Part shown: positions 6,852-13,664 of the stretch, in pieces
Numbering within the stretch: position 1 is the stretch's first letter
Layout of the letters: each line of letters begins with the position of its first letter
Origin: Dehalococcoidia bacterium SM23_28_2
Lineage (GTDB): Bacteria; Chloroflexota; Dehalococcoidia; SM23-28-2
Length of the DNA: 14,454 nt
NCBI GenBank assembly: GCA_001303545.1
Contig: LJUA01000028.1
Span: forward strand, 1 to 14,454
Reading direction: 5' to 3'
Notes under the pieces: model-generated
What the model was told of the DNA's origin: nothing
Database searches by the model: none
The model's input: the letters and a program-made list of their open reading frames with translations, nothing else
Position numbers and translations under genes: made by a program

Positions 6852-7925
6852 ATGCGAGCAGAATCGACAGGTGGAATATGGGCTATCGTTGACCATACCG
6901 GCGACGAGGTAGAAGATGTCGCCCTCGAACTCCTGGGGCAGGCCCGCGAGTTGGCCGATCGACTGGGCCTGTCGGCGGCGGCGGTGCTCCTGGGCGATGA
7001 CGTTCGTGGCCTGACGCCCTCTCTCGGTCAGTACGGGGCCGATACGGTCTATCTAGCCGAAAACCCTCTCCTGGCGGCCTACAATCCCGACGCCTACACT
7101 CCCCTTCTCGCCGACCTCATCCGTCGCCAGCGGCCTTCCATCGTCCTCTGGGGTGCTACCGACCAGGGTCGCGACCTGGCGCCGCGGGTGGCCGCTCGCC
7201 TGGGCACAGGTCTGGCCTCCAATTGCACCCGCGTCGACCTGAGCGAGGAGGGCCTGCTGGCGATGACCCGGCCGGTGTACGGCGGCAAGGCCTCCTGCAA
7301 CGTCGTCTGCCCTCAGACCAGGCCCCAGATGGCCACCCTTCAGCCGGGGGCGGTGACCGCCAAGCGCCCGGACCCCAGCCGTCAAGCCCAGGTAATCGCA
7401 GTGGACGTGAGCCTATCGTCCCAGAGCCTGCGCCTCCGCCTGGAGGAGGTGATCAAGATCCCTCCCTCAGACCTGGATGTGACCGAGGCGGAGGTCATCG
7501 TCGCTGGTGGCCGAGGCGCTGGCAGCGCGGAGGGCTTCCGCTTGATCGAGCAACTGGCTCACCTTATGGGCGCCGCTGTGGCCGCCTCCAGGCCGGTGGT
7601 GGACGCCGGCTGGGCTCCCTATGAGCGCCAGGTGGGGCTGAGCGGCAAGACCGTGGCCCCCCGCCTGTACGTTGCTTGCGGCATCTCCGGCGTCAATCAC
7701 CATGTCGTGGGGATGCGGGATTCCAGGGCAGTAGTCGCTATAGACCAGGATCCCCAAGCTCCGATCTTCCAGATAGCGGACGTGAAGATAGTGGGCGATC
7801 TGCATCAGGTGCTGCCCTCGCTGATCGAGCGGCTACGGCGGTTGCGGCAGGAGCGGGGGACGACCGAGGACGAGGAGATCCTGCGGACGCTGGCCAACGT
7901 GTCCGCCGCCAGGCAGGTCTCGTGA
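6852..7925 (+). CDS. etfA: Electron transfer flavoprotein alpha subunit
   Basis: FAD-binding subunit of a heterodimeric electron-transferring flavoprotein, which takes electrons from or gives them to acyl-CoA-type dehydrogenases. The C-terminal FAD domain is classic: GGRGAGSAEGF, then AASRPVVDAGWAPYERQVGLSGKTVAP, then YVACGISGVNHHVVGM and AIDQDPQAPIFQIADVKIVGDL. The N-terminal half is the alpha/beta ETF domain, with no extra ferredoxin domain. Start ATG 6852 gives 357 residues beginning just before the family strand GGIWAIVDH. The frame is open back to 6723 but that part overlaps the MerB-like gene and has no ETF resemblance. The ribosome binding site is weak (GAGCGG), which may mean coupling to upstream translation. 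etfB starts 13 bp after its stop. Confidence 0.92.
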   Translation: MRAESTGGIWAIVDHTGDEVEDVALELLGQARELADRLGLSAAAVLLGDDVRGLTPSLGQYGADTVYLAENPLLAAYNPDAYTPLLADLIRRQRPSIVLWGATDQGRDLAPRVAARLGTGLASNCTRVDLSEEGLLAMTRPVYGGKASCNVVCPQTRPQMATLQPGAVTAKRPDPSRQAQVIAVDVSLSSQSLRLRLEEVIKIPPSDLDVTEAEVIVAGGRGAGSAEGFRLIEQLAHLMGAAVAASRPVVDAGWAPYERQVGLSGKTVAPRLYVACGISGVNHHVVGMRDSRAVVAIDQDPQAPIFQIADVKIVGDLHQVLPSLIERLRRLRQERGTTEDEEILRTLANVSAARQVS

Positions 7926-7938
7926 GGTGGCAAACGCG

Positions 7939-8808
7939 ATGAAGGTGGTTGTCTGCGTCGCCAGGGTGGTAGATACGATCGAGCCGCTGCCGGTGAAGCC
8001 GGGACAGGCTGCTCTCGAGGAAGAGGGTCTGAGGCACATGCTCAATCCAGCCGACGAGTATGCCCTGGAGGAGGGCCTGCGCCTGAAGGATCGCTTCCCC
8101 AACAGCGACGTGACGGCGATCAGCATGGGCCCGGCCGAAAGCGAATCGGTTCTGCGCCGTTGCCTGGCCCTGGGAGCGGACCAGGCTCTGCACCTGTGGG
8201 ACGAGGCCTTTCGTGGCTCCGACACTCTGGCCACCGCTCGCGTCCTGGCCGCCGCCATCAGGCAGGTGGGGGCCGACGTAGTGCTCTGCGGCAAGCGAGC
8301 CAGCGACGGCGATACGGGGCAGGTCAGCGCTCAGCTAGCCGAACTTCTCGACCTGCCAGCGGTCACCAGCGTCGTCCGGCTGGAGGTAAGAGACGGCGAA
8401 GCGCTGGTTCATCGCCGGCTGGAACGAGGCCGGCGAGAGGTGCTCCGCTGCCCTCTGCCGGCCCTGTTCGCCGTCGAGGAGGGGATCAATCGGCCTCGTT
8501 ATCCAAAGCTACGTGTTCTTCTTCGCTCGCTGAAAGCGGATTTCCCCCACCGAGGCCTCGCCGACTTGGGTCTCTGCGCTGACGAGGTAGGCGAGGCGGG
8601 CTCCTGCGCTCAGGTAGTGAGCCTGTCGCCGCCCAAGCCGATCACCAAAGGCCTGTTCATCCCCGATAGCAGCCTCTCGCCGGAGGAGCGCTGGCAACAG
8701 ATCGTCTCCGGCGGGATGGAGGAGCGGCATGGCGACGTCATCGAGGGGCCGCCAGACACCGTGGCCGAGCGGCTGGCTCAATTCCTGACCGAGAACAACT
8801 TCGTCTAG
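7939..8808 (+). CDS. etfB: Electron transfer flavoprotein beta subunit
   Basis: AMP- or second-FAD-binding subunit partnering EtfA; with it forms the electron carrier or bifurcase encoded here. Recognised by the start MKVVVCVARVVDT, the LNPADEYALEEGLRL segment, the nucleotide-site run ASDGDTGQV and the beta-subunit signature ending in PALFAVEEGINRPRYP. It is 289 residues, normal to slightly long. ATG 7939 is preferred over an in-frame GTG at 7927 because GAGGTGG sits about 8 bases before the ATG and the ETF core begins right at this methionine. It ends the plus-strand run MerB-like - etfA - etfB. Whether the pair bifurcates cannot be told from the motifs visible. Confidence 0.93.
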   Translation: MKVVVCVARVVDTIEPLPVKPGQAALEEEGLRHMLNPADEYALEEGLRLKDRFPNSDVTAISMGPAESESVLRRCLALGADQALHLWDEAFRGSDTLATARVLAAAIRQVGADVVLCGKRASDGDTGQVSAQLAELLDLPAVTSVVRLEVRDGEALVHRRLERGRREVLRCPLPALFAVEEGINRPRYPKLRVLLRSLKADFPHRGLADLGLCADEVGEAGSCAQVVSLSPPKPITKGLFIPDSSLSPEERWQQIVSGGMEERHGDVIEGPPDTVAERLAQFLTENNFV

Positions 8809-9029
8809 GTAATCTCAGCCAGAATCGATATCTGCTCTGCCGTTGCCGAGGTCCTGGGCAGCAGAGCTCGCCGGGCCGGTGGGGTTACGCGAACTTATGC
8901 TGTCTCGAGACCGGTATTCTCAGCGGATAGTGAGCAGGAGGTCGCCCCTCGGCGGCCCTCGCCTTGCATGCGTTGTGACGGCCAGTTAGCTGCGTACTGT
9001 TACCCAAGAGAGGACTCCCCTCTGCTAAG
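8809..9029. other. Intergenic region after etfB containing repeat copy B
   Basis: A 221-bp gap. A loose GCTCTG/CAGAGC inverted repeat just after etfB lacks a T tract and is a poor terminator. The rest is filled by repeat copy B and unassigned sequence running into the racemase remnant. No small gene is visible. Confidence 0.4.
8933..8982 (-). repeat. Dispersed tRNA-Gly-associated repeat, copy B (hairpin block only)
   Basis: Shares with copy C the block from AGCAG through the hairpin (8940-8957, 7-bp stem with one G-U pair) to GCCTTGCATGCGTTGT. It lacks the tRNA T-arm and acceptor part; the sequence beyond 8982 is unrelated. This is the shortest, most decayed copy and sits at the edge of the racemase remnant, consistent with a past recombination junction. 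Confidence 0.65.
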
Positions 9030-9497
9030 GTGGTTGGGTTAAGAAGCCTCACCAGCCACAGTGTCAGCTTTCAACCGTACGTAGACTGGCCCCAACAAGA
9101 ACGATGGGACTTGGTGGCGCAGGGCTTGGGCGAGGCGGCTCAGAGGCTCGAGACGGCGGGCGCGGATTTCATCGTCATGGCCACCAACACCATGCACCTG
9201 GTGTTCGAGGAGGTTCAGGCCCGTGTCCAAGTCCCGATGCTCAGCCTGCTAGACGCCGTCGGCGAAGCCATCCTGGCGGGAGGAATGAGGAGGGTGGGCT
9301 TGCTCGGCACTCAGTACACGATGGAAAAGACATTCTACCATGATGCACTGGGCCGAAGAGGTATCACCGTCCTTACGGGGAAAGTCTCGCCGACCGTACG
9401 ACCAGTGCTGCGGGAACCCCCGGCTCTACTGCTCAGCCTTTCCAGGGATTCCACCCGCCGTGCGCAGCCTTCGATAGTACTGCCGGGACTGGTATAG
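9030..9497 (+). pseudogene. Aspartate/glutamate racemase family remnant (truncated at both ends)
   Basis: Only the middle of a YgeA/RacD-type amino-acid racemase is recognisable: roughly DWPQQERWDLVAQGLGEAAQ, AGADFIVMATNTMH, then AGGMRRVGLLGTQYTMEKTFYHDAL. The usual start (IGLIGGMSWEST region, about 30-50 residues) is missing, and resemblance stops near base 9390, so the C-terminal half with the second catalytic residue (a cysteine in this family) is lost. The last 70 bases overlap the 3' end of the DUF1847 gene on the other strand. The nominal GTG at 9030 has no good ribosome binding site. Repeat copy B lies just upstream. Most likely a nonfunctional relic of a deletion; a short expressed protein cannot be excluded. 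Confidence 0.7.
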
Positions 9498-10142
9498 AGC
9501 GGCCAGTGGGTTGTGGCCGAGTAGCCTGTCTTTGACCGCGAATACGGTCGTCGGAGCGTTCGCATGCTTCAGAAACAGGGAATCGTGGCCCACGCACAAA
9601 CCCATCGCAATGTTGAAGTCGCAGCCCTCTTCATTGAATATTTCGGCCTGGGATATGGGGTTGCACATGGACTCATAGGTTCCCGGGATTATCTTCTCCT
9701 CGTCCTTCACTCCGATCTCTTCTTTGGGGATTCCGCCCGCTTTGCAGCACACTGACACGACCTCGAATCCTCTGCGCTCCAGGAGCGGGACCAGTATCTC
9801 CGCCTCTTCCCTGAATCCCACACAATACGCCACTCCCAGTTTCCGGTAGCCCATCCTCTTCGCGAAACCGATGATTTCTTCCAGCCTCGTGGTAGCCGGC
9901 GACGGAGTGCCGGGCGCCCACGGCACGCGTGCGTATGCTGTGCCCTCCACGATCGAAGCCACCCGCGCGAATTCGGCCACTTCGGGGTCACGGTATTGGG
10001 CCACGGCCTTCTCGATTACGTCTGCCTTGGTCCTAGTAGGGCAGTTCGGCGGACCTTTCATGAAGGCGGGGCTGTAACATACTGGCGCCGGACACCTAGC
10101 GCAATCGGGAACCTGTCCGCGACCCTCACTTTCTTCAGACAT
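9426..10142 (-). CDS. DUF1847 family cysteine-rich protein
   Basis: Member of a conserved family of unknown function, common in anaerobes and often thought to bind metal because of its cysteines. The 238-residue protein has an N-terminal CX2CX4C cluster (C14, C17, C22) plus C34 in NCPTR. Later come YCVGF, VCCKAGG, SMCNP and GLCVGHDSLF, which are typical of the family. Start ATG 10142 is supported by GAGAGAGGAT about 9 bases upstream. The gene appears intact and stands alone on its strand between repeat copies B and C. I cannot assign a reaction. Confidence 0.88.
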   Translation of the reverse strand: MSEESEGRGQVPDCARCPAPVCYSPAFMKGPPNCPTRTKADVIEKAVAQYRDPEVAEFARVASIVEGTAYARVPWAPGTPSPATTRLEEIIGFAKRMGYRKLGVAYCVGFREEAEILVPLLERRGFEVVSVCCKAGGIPKEEIGVKDEEKIIPGTYESMCNPISQAEIFNEEGCDFNIAMGLCVGHDSLFLKHANAPTTVFAVKDRLLGHNPLAALYQSRQYYRRLRTAGGIPGKAEQ

Positions 10143-10357
10143 GTCGTTTCTATCCTCTCTCTCGATCCAAGAGCTTCCTTACGGCGATACCCTACCGCCC
10201 CCTAGGGAGGGAGAGCAAGCCTTCGGTTGCCCATGGGGAACTGCCCTTACGGATTGAAGGTCCGGGAATTCTTCCCGTGAGTGAGCAACTTATGGGCATC
10301 AGGAGCCGCTAGCCGCCGTAGGACATGGTCTGGCCATAGACCGACGGAGTCCTGATA

Positions 10358-10474
10358 ACCTGCCTCAAAAGCAGAAGGCCGCCCTTCGGCGGCCCTCGCC
10401 TTGCATGCGTTGTAGCGTCTACTGGGCGCTGGAGCGGGAGAAGGGAATCGAACTCGCGACAACCTGCTTGGAAG
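10358..10474 (-). repeat. Dispersed tRNA-Gly-derived repeat, copy C
   Basis: On the minus strand: tRNA-Gly(UCC)-like 3' half at 10432-10474 (loop CTTCCAA, GCAGG, T loop TTCGATT, acceptor CTCCCGC, discriminator T, and an encoded CCA). A spacer follows, then ACAACGCATGC, a strong hairpin and GAGGCAGGTTATC. It is the most complete copy downstream of the acceptor, but the T stem has two mismatches. The 5' half of the tRNA (acceptor 5' strand, D arm, 5' anticodon stem) is absent: bases past 10474 do not pair with GCAGG. Confidence 0.78.
10361..10394 (-). terminator. Rho-independent-type hairpin within repeat copy C
   Basis: Perfect 7-bp GGCCGCC/GGCGGCC stem (10377-10383 with 10388-10394) with a 4-base loop. 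On the minus strand it is followed by TTCTGCTTTT. It is placed as a terminator of the vestigial tRNA-Gly would be; no gene now reads into it from the right on that strand. Confidence 0.6.
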
Positions 10475-10771
10475 GAACGAAGTCACCCCCAAAGACAGGC
10501 CTAATTGATGATCACCCGTTCCTTCCAAGACATCACAGCACTCGCTGCCTTGGTTTGCTTGCGGATTGTAGGATTGGGCGCGCCTATCGGGCCCAACAGG
10601 GCAAGTGGCCCAACAGCCAGGGGATTCCAGCACCAGGCATGCGGTCGCTTGCCAACCTTAACGCTTGCGACTAGGATCTGAGCACCACCGAAATGGCACG
10701 CAGGATAATGACAACCAGCGGCAGCAGACTGGTTCGCTCATGGAGAATCGCGCCGCGCTTCGAAGAAATGG
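10475..10771. other. Intergenic region upstream of the DegV gene
   Basis: About 300 bases between repeat copy C and the DegV start. No ORF here resembles a protein family. It presumably holds the promoter for the DegV-heliorhodopsin pair, but I see no confident -35/-10 boxes. Confidence 0.4.
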
Positions 10772-11662
10772 GTGACAGCCGTGGAACCCTTCGCCATCGT
10801 CTGCGACAGTAGCCACGACCTTCCGCCGGAGGTCATCAAGAGGCTGCGCATTACAGTTGTGCCCTACACCATCAACTTCGGTGCGGAGAGCAGCCTGGAT
10901 GAAGGCGCAATGACACTAGAGGAGTTCGCCGAACTCCTAGACCGATACGATAAGGGCAAGGGCTATCCTACTACTGCAGCACCCCCTCCCTCTCGCTTCC
11001 TTGAAGCGTTCAGGTCGCATGTCGAGCAAGGCCTATCCCGCATCCTCGTCATTACCATCTCTTCCAAGCTGAGCAAGACATATGACGCCGCTGCTCGAGC
11101 GGCGGAGATGGCAAAAGAGGAGTACCCCGACTCAGTGATCGAGGTGGTAGACTCCCTTACCGTATCGATGGCGGAGGGCATGCTTGTCCTGGAGGCGGCT
11201 CGGGCGCGCGACCTCGGCTGTCCACTCCAGGAGGCCAAGCGCCTGGTGGAGGAGATGAGAGCACGTGTGCACATCTTGGCAGCCCTCGATACCACGAACT
11301 ACCTAGTGAAGAGCGGTCGGGCTGGCCGCTTTCAGCACTTGCTCGGCACTATCCTACGGATCAAACCGATCATTACCGCCAAGCACGGAGCTACAGCTCT
11401 CTACGCCAGAGTGCCGGGACGTATGGAGAGGGCTGTGGACCGCATCGTTGACGAAGTGCAGCGGACCTACAAGTCGGGCGTGGTTTGGGTGGTGGAGGGG
11501 ATAGCTCCTGACCTCAGAGAGATGCTCATTGGCAGGCTATGTGAAAGGGTGGGTCTCGACAGGGAGCAAATCTTGGAGACCAGGATGACGTCCACCTTCA
11601 TGGTACATCTCGGCAGGCGAGTGGTGGGCGTGGTTTGGGAACAGCAGCCGGAGCCAGCCTAG
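10772..11662 (+). CDS. DegV family fatty-acid-binding protein
   Basis: Cytosolic DegV/FakB-type protein. Members bind a fatty acid and, with the kinase FakA, present it for phosphorylation and membrane lipid synthesis; no FakA is in this window. Seen: the family start AIVCDSSHDLP, the VPYTINFG strand, PTTAAPPPSRF (family motif with T-S/T-Q-P-S style), ILVITISSKLSKTYDAA and the later LVKSGRAGRFQ segment; 296 residues is a normal length. Start GTG 10772 is provisional: another in-frame GTG lies at 10781 and neither has a strong ribosome binding site. The heliorhodopsin gene follows after 98 bp on the same strand, so the two may be co-transcribed. Confidence 0.9.
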   Translation: MTAVEPFAIVCDSSHDLPPEVIKRLRITVVPYTINFGAESSLDEGAMTLEEFAELLDRYDKGKGYPTTAAPPPSRFLEAFRSHVEQGLSRILVITISSKLSKTYDAAARAAEMAKEEYPDSVIEVVDSLTVSMAEGMLVLEAARARDLGCPLQEAKRLVEEMRARVHILAALDTTNYLVKSGRAGRFQHLLGTILRIKPIITAKHGATALYARVPGRMERAVDRIVDEVQRTYKSGVVWVVEGIAPDLREMLIGRLCERVGLDREQILETRMTSTFMVHLGRRVVGVVWEQQPEPA

Positions 11663-11760
11663 CGACCTGGGGGCAGCGCAGTATCAAACAGTGCCTTCAT
11701 GCTCAACAGTGAATCGCTCGCTGGTAGGGCTGCCCTAAGATCGAGAAAGGAGAGCATCCG

Positions 11761-12537
11761 ATGGCGCGGTCAGAGGACCAGATATATGGCAGGCTGAGGC
11801 TTTTCAACCTGGCGATGGGCACGCTGCATTTGCTGCAGGGCGCGGCGATGCTGATCCTGAGCAACGATTCCACTCTCCCCCTCCGGACGACCTTCCTGGA
11901 TTCTGATCCCCAAAGGGAAGAGATCGTAACGCTGACCAACACTGTGTTCGACCTCCGCCTGGGGCCGCTCGTCGCCGTCTTCTTGCTGATTTCGGCCGTC
12001 GCGCATTACCTCCTCGCCTCGCCTGCCGTGTACCCGTGGTATGTGAACAACCTCAAGAAGCACATCAACTACGTGCGCTGGTACGAGTACGCCCTCAGTT
12101 CCTCGGTGATGATCGTTGTGATCGCCATGCTGTCCGGGATGTTCGACCTACCGAGCCTGGTCCTGATCTTCGCACTGAACGCAACGATGATTTTCTTCGG
12201 TTTGATGATGGAGTTGCACAATCAAACGACAGACAAGACAAACTGGACGGCTTTCGACCTTGGCGTATTTGCGGGCATCGTACCCTGGGTGGTCATCTTC
12301 TGGTACTTTTCAGGGGCCGTGGCCAACTCCGAGGACGCAGTACCTACGTTCGTGTATGGGATAATTGCCTCGCTTTTCGTTTTCTTCAACGTCTTCGCTG
12401 TGAACATGTTCCTTCAGTATCGAAAGCTCGGGCCTTGGAGAGATTACCTGTTCGGAGAGCGGATGTACATCCTCCTCAGCCTGTTTGCGAAGTCCGCGCT
12501 AGCCTGGCAAGTGTTCAGCGGAACGCTGAGAGGCTGA
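11761..12537 (+). CDS. Heliorhodopsin (retinal-binding seven-helix photoreceptor)
   Basis: Membrane photoreceptor of the heliorhodopsin family, which binds retinal, has an inverted topology (N-terminus in the cytoplasm) and a slow photocycle; its role is generally thought to be sensory. The 258-residue protein has seven hydrophobic segments (about 14-33, 66-86, 107-128, 131-151, 164-184, 196-219, 236-256). Helix 7 carries the retinal Schiff-base lysine K244 in SLFAKSALAWQ. Helix 3 carries the counterion E109 in RWYEYALSSS. H23 and H82 match the conserved histidines (H23, H80, E107, K241 in HeR 48C12). ATG 11761 has AGGAG about 9 bases upstream. No retinal-synthesis gene (beta-carotene cleavage) is in view. 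It follows DegV and is flanked by repeat copies C and D. Confidence 0.95.
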   Translation: MARSEDQIYGRLRLFNLAMGTLHLLQGAAMLILSNDSTLPLRTTFLDSDPQREEIVTLTNTVFDLRLGPLVAVFLLISAVAHYLLASPAVYPWYVNNLKKHINYVRWYEYALSSSVMIVVIAMLSGMFDLPSLVLIFALNATMIFFGLMMELHNQTTDKTNWTAFDLGVFAGIVPWVVIFWYFSGAVANSEDAVPTFVYGIIASLFVFFNVFAVNMFLQYRKLGPWRDYLFGERMYILLSLFAKSALAWQVFSGTLRG

Positions 12538-12587
12538 AGATCCACAGGGAGTTAGCCCTGCCTTCGAGGGAACCAATGGAAGAACCT

Positions 12588-12629
12588 GAGCGGGAGACGG
12601 GAGTCGAACCCGCGACAACCTGCCTGAGA
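12588..12629 (-). repeat. Dispersed tRNA-Gly-derived repeat, copy D (T arm and acceptor only)
   Basis: Minus strand: CAGGCAGGTTGTC, then a fully pairable T arm (GCGGG, TTCGACT, CCCGT), then CTCCCGC with discriminator T. This is the best-preserved T arm of the copies. The anticodon loop is lost: the left flank CTTCTTCTCAGGCAGG instead resembles the tail after the hairpin in copies A and C, as if two repeat ends had recombined at GGCAGGTT. No hairpin block follows the acceptor. Confidence 0.7.
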
Positions 12630-12677
12630 AGAAGGAGAGCATCGGGTGGCGATCAGTGCTCCATCCTCTTGCGGGCA

Positions 12678-13592
12678 TCACCCCTCGAGTGGTAGTGCTA
12701 TCCTTCTACCTACCCCGCATTCGATGTAGCCTTCGCCATAATGCTCTTGGAATAGTGCTCGAGCTGTATCCCCGCTGCAGTGACAGGCCGCCACCCTCTC
12801 CACCCCCATTTGCTCGAAGTCATCGATGATCGACTCGATCTTGGAGGCAGATGCTCCGCCCAGATGGAAGCCACCTATCAACAGGTACACCCTGTCTCCC
12901 GCGACTTCCCTGGCTCTTCGGACGACATTCACCACGCCGGGGTGGGCGCAGCCGGTGATTACGATCAGACCCTCATCGGTTTTCACCATTAGCGACTGCT
13001 CCCTTATCCCCCCATCGAGCTCGCCCGTGGTATACACACCGTCGAACAGCTCTCGCGGCTCATCGACCTCCTGCACCTCTGCGCCGTAGCGGCTGATGTC
13101 GTCCTTCAGGCCTTGAGGAAAGGAGACGGGAAGATAGACTACCACGTCGCTATTCTGATCTAGGATGCCACCAAGTCCGCCTACGTGGTCGCCATGGATA
13201 TGGGACAACACCACTACGTCGATCTCCCTGGGGTCAATTTGGAGCTGCTCCATGTTATGGAGCAGAATGGAGCTATCGCCGCCGGTGTCGAACAGGATGG
13301 TCCGTTCAGGAAGCCTGACCAGGCAGGAGAATCCCCAGGCCGTCCTTAGCCTATCATCGTAGGGGTTGTTGTCATAGGTGACAGCGATGGTTACCGGCGG
13401 GGGAGCGCTCACCGTCTGTCCAGGGGACACCTCCTTCGTCGCCGGTACCCCTTCAGCGATTGCCGGGGCGGAAGGCCCGACTGTCTGCTCAGCAGAAGTC
13501 TGCTCCACTCCTGCATTTTGCTGGCCGCACGCCAGAAGCATGACGCATGAAACCGCTGCCATCGCCAGGCAGAAGAGCCCTCTCATGAGCAT
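12678..13592 (-). CDS. Lipoprotein with metallo-beta-lactamase fold (COG1237-like)
   Basis: Secreted, membrane-anchored hydrolase-type protein. The N-terminus is a lipoprotein signal: MLMRG, a hydrophobic core and lipobox LLAC with Cys22, followed by a Ser/Ala/Pro-rich linker to about residue 65. The MBL domain has the metal motif SHIHGDHVGG near 130-139, then GCAHPG, GGFHLGG and CHCSGD, which is the pattern of the family that includes dihydropterin-ribofuranosyl-aminobenzene-phosphate synthase-like proteins; the actual substrate is unknown. Start ATG 13592 is chosen since it puts the signal at the very N-terminus; the frame is open to a TTG at 13637, which adds charged residues and has no ribosome binding site. 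ATG 13586 is an alternative. A signal-bearing form of this usually cytosolic family is somewhat unusual. Confidence 0.88.
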   Translation of the reverse strand: MLMRGLFCLAMAAVSCVMLLACGQQNAGVEQTSAEQTVGPSAPAIAEGVPATKEVSPGQTVSAPPPVTIAVTYDNNPYDDRLRTAWGFSCLVRLPERTILFDTGGDSSILLHNMEQLQIDPREIDVVVLSHIHGDHVGGLGGILDQNSDVVVYLPVSFPQGLKDDISRYGAEVQEVDEPRELFDGVYTTGELDGGIREQSLMVKTDEGLIVITGCAHPGVVNVVRRAREVAGDRVYLLIGGFHLGGASASKIESIIDDFEQMGVERVAACHCSGDTARALFQEHYGEGYIECGVGRRIALPLEG

Positions 13593-13664
13593 TCCAACCC
13601 GCTGGCAGGTCCGCCTGACGACGCGACACCGTCTCAACCGTTACCTGCTGGCGGCGGCCATCGC

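Noticed and set aside
10432..10474. A functional tRNA-Gly gene
   Set aside because: Acceptor 5' strand, D arm and 5' anticodon stem are missing in every copy, and T stems of A and C have mismatches.
10247..10633. Minus-strand ORF with the phrase SRVRFPSP
   Set aside because: That phrase is the chance translation of a tRNA T arm; it recurs in the minus-strand ORF at 12499-12681 over repeat copy D. These are repeat shadows, not proteins.
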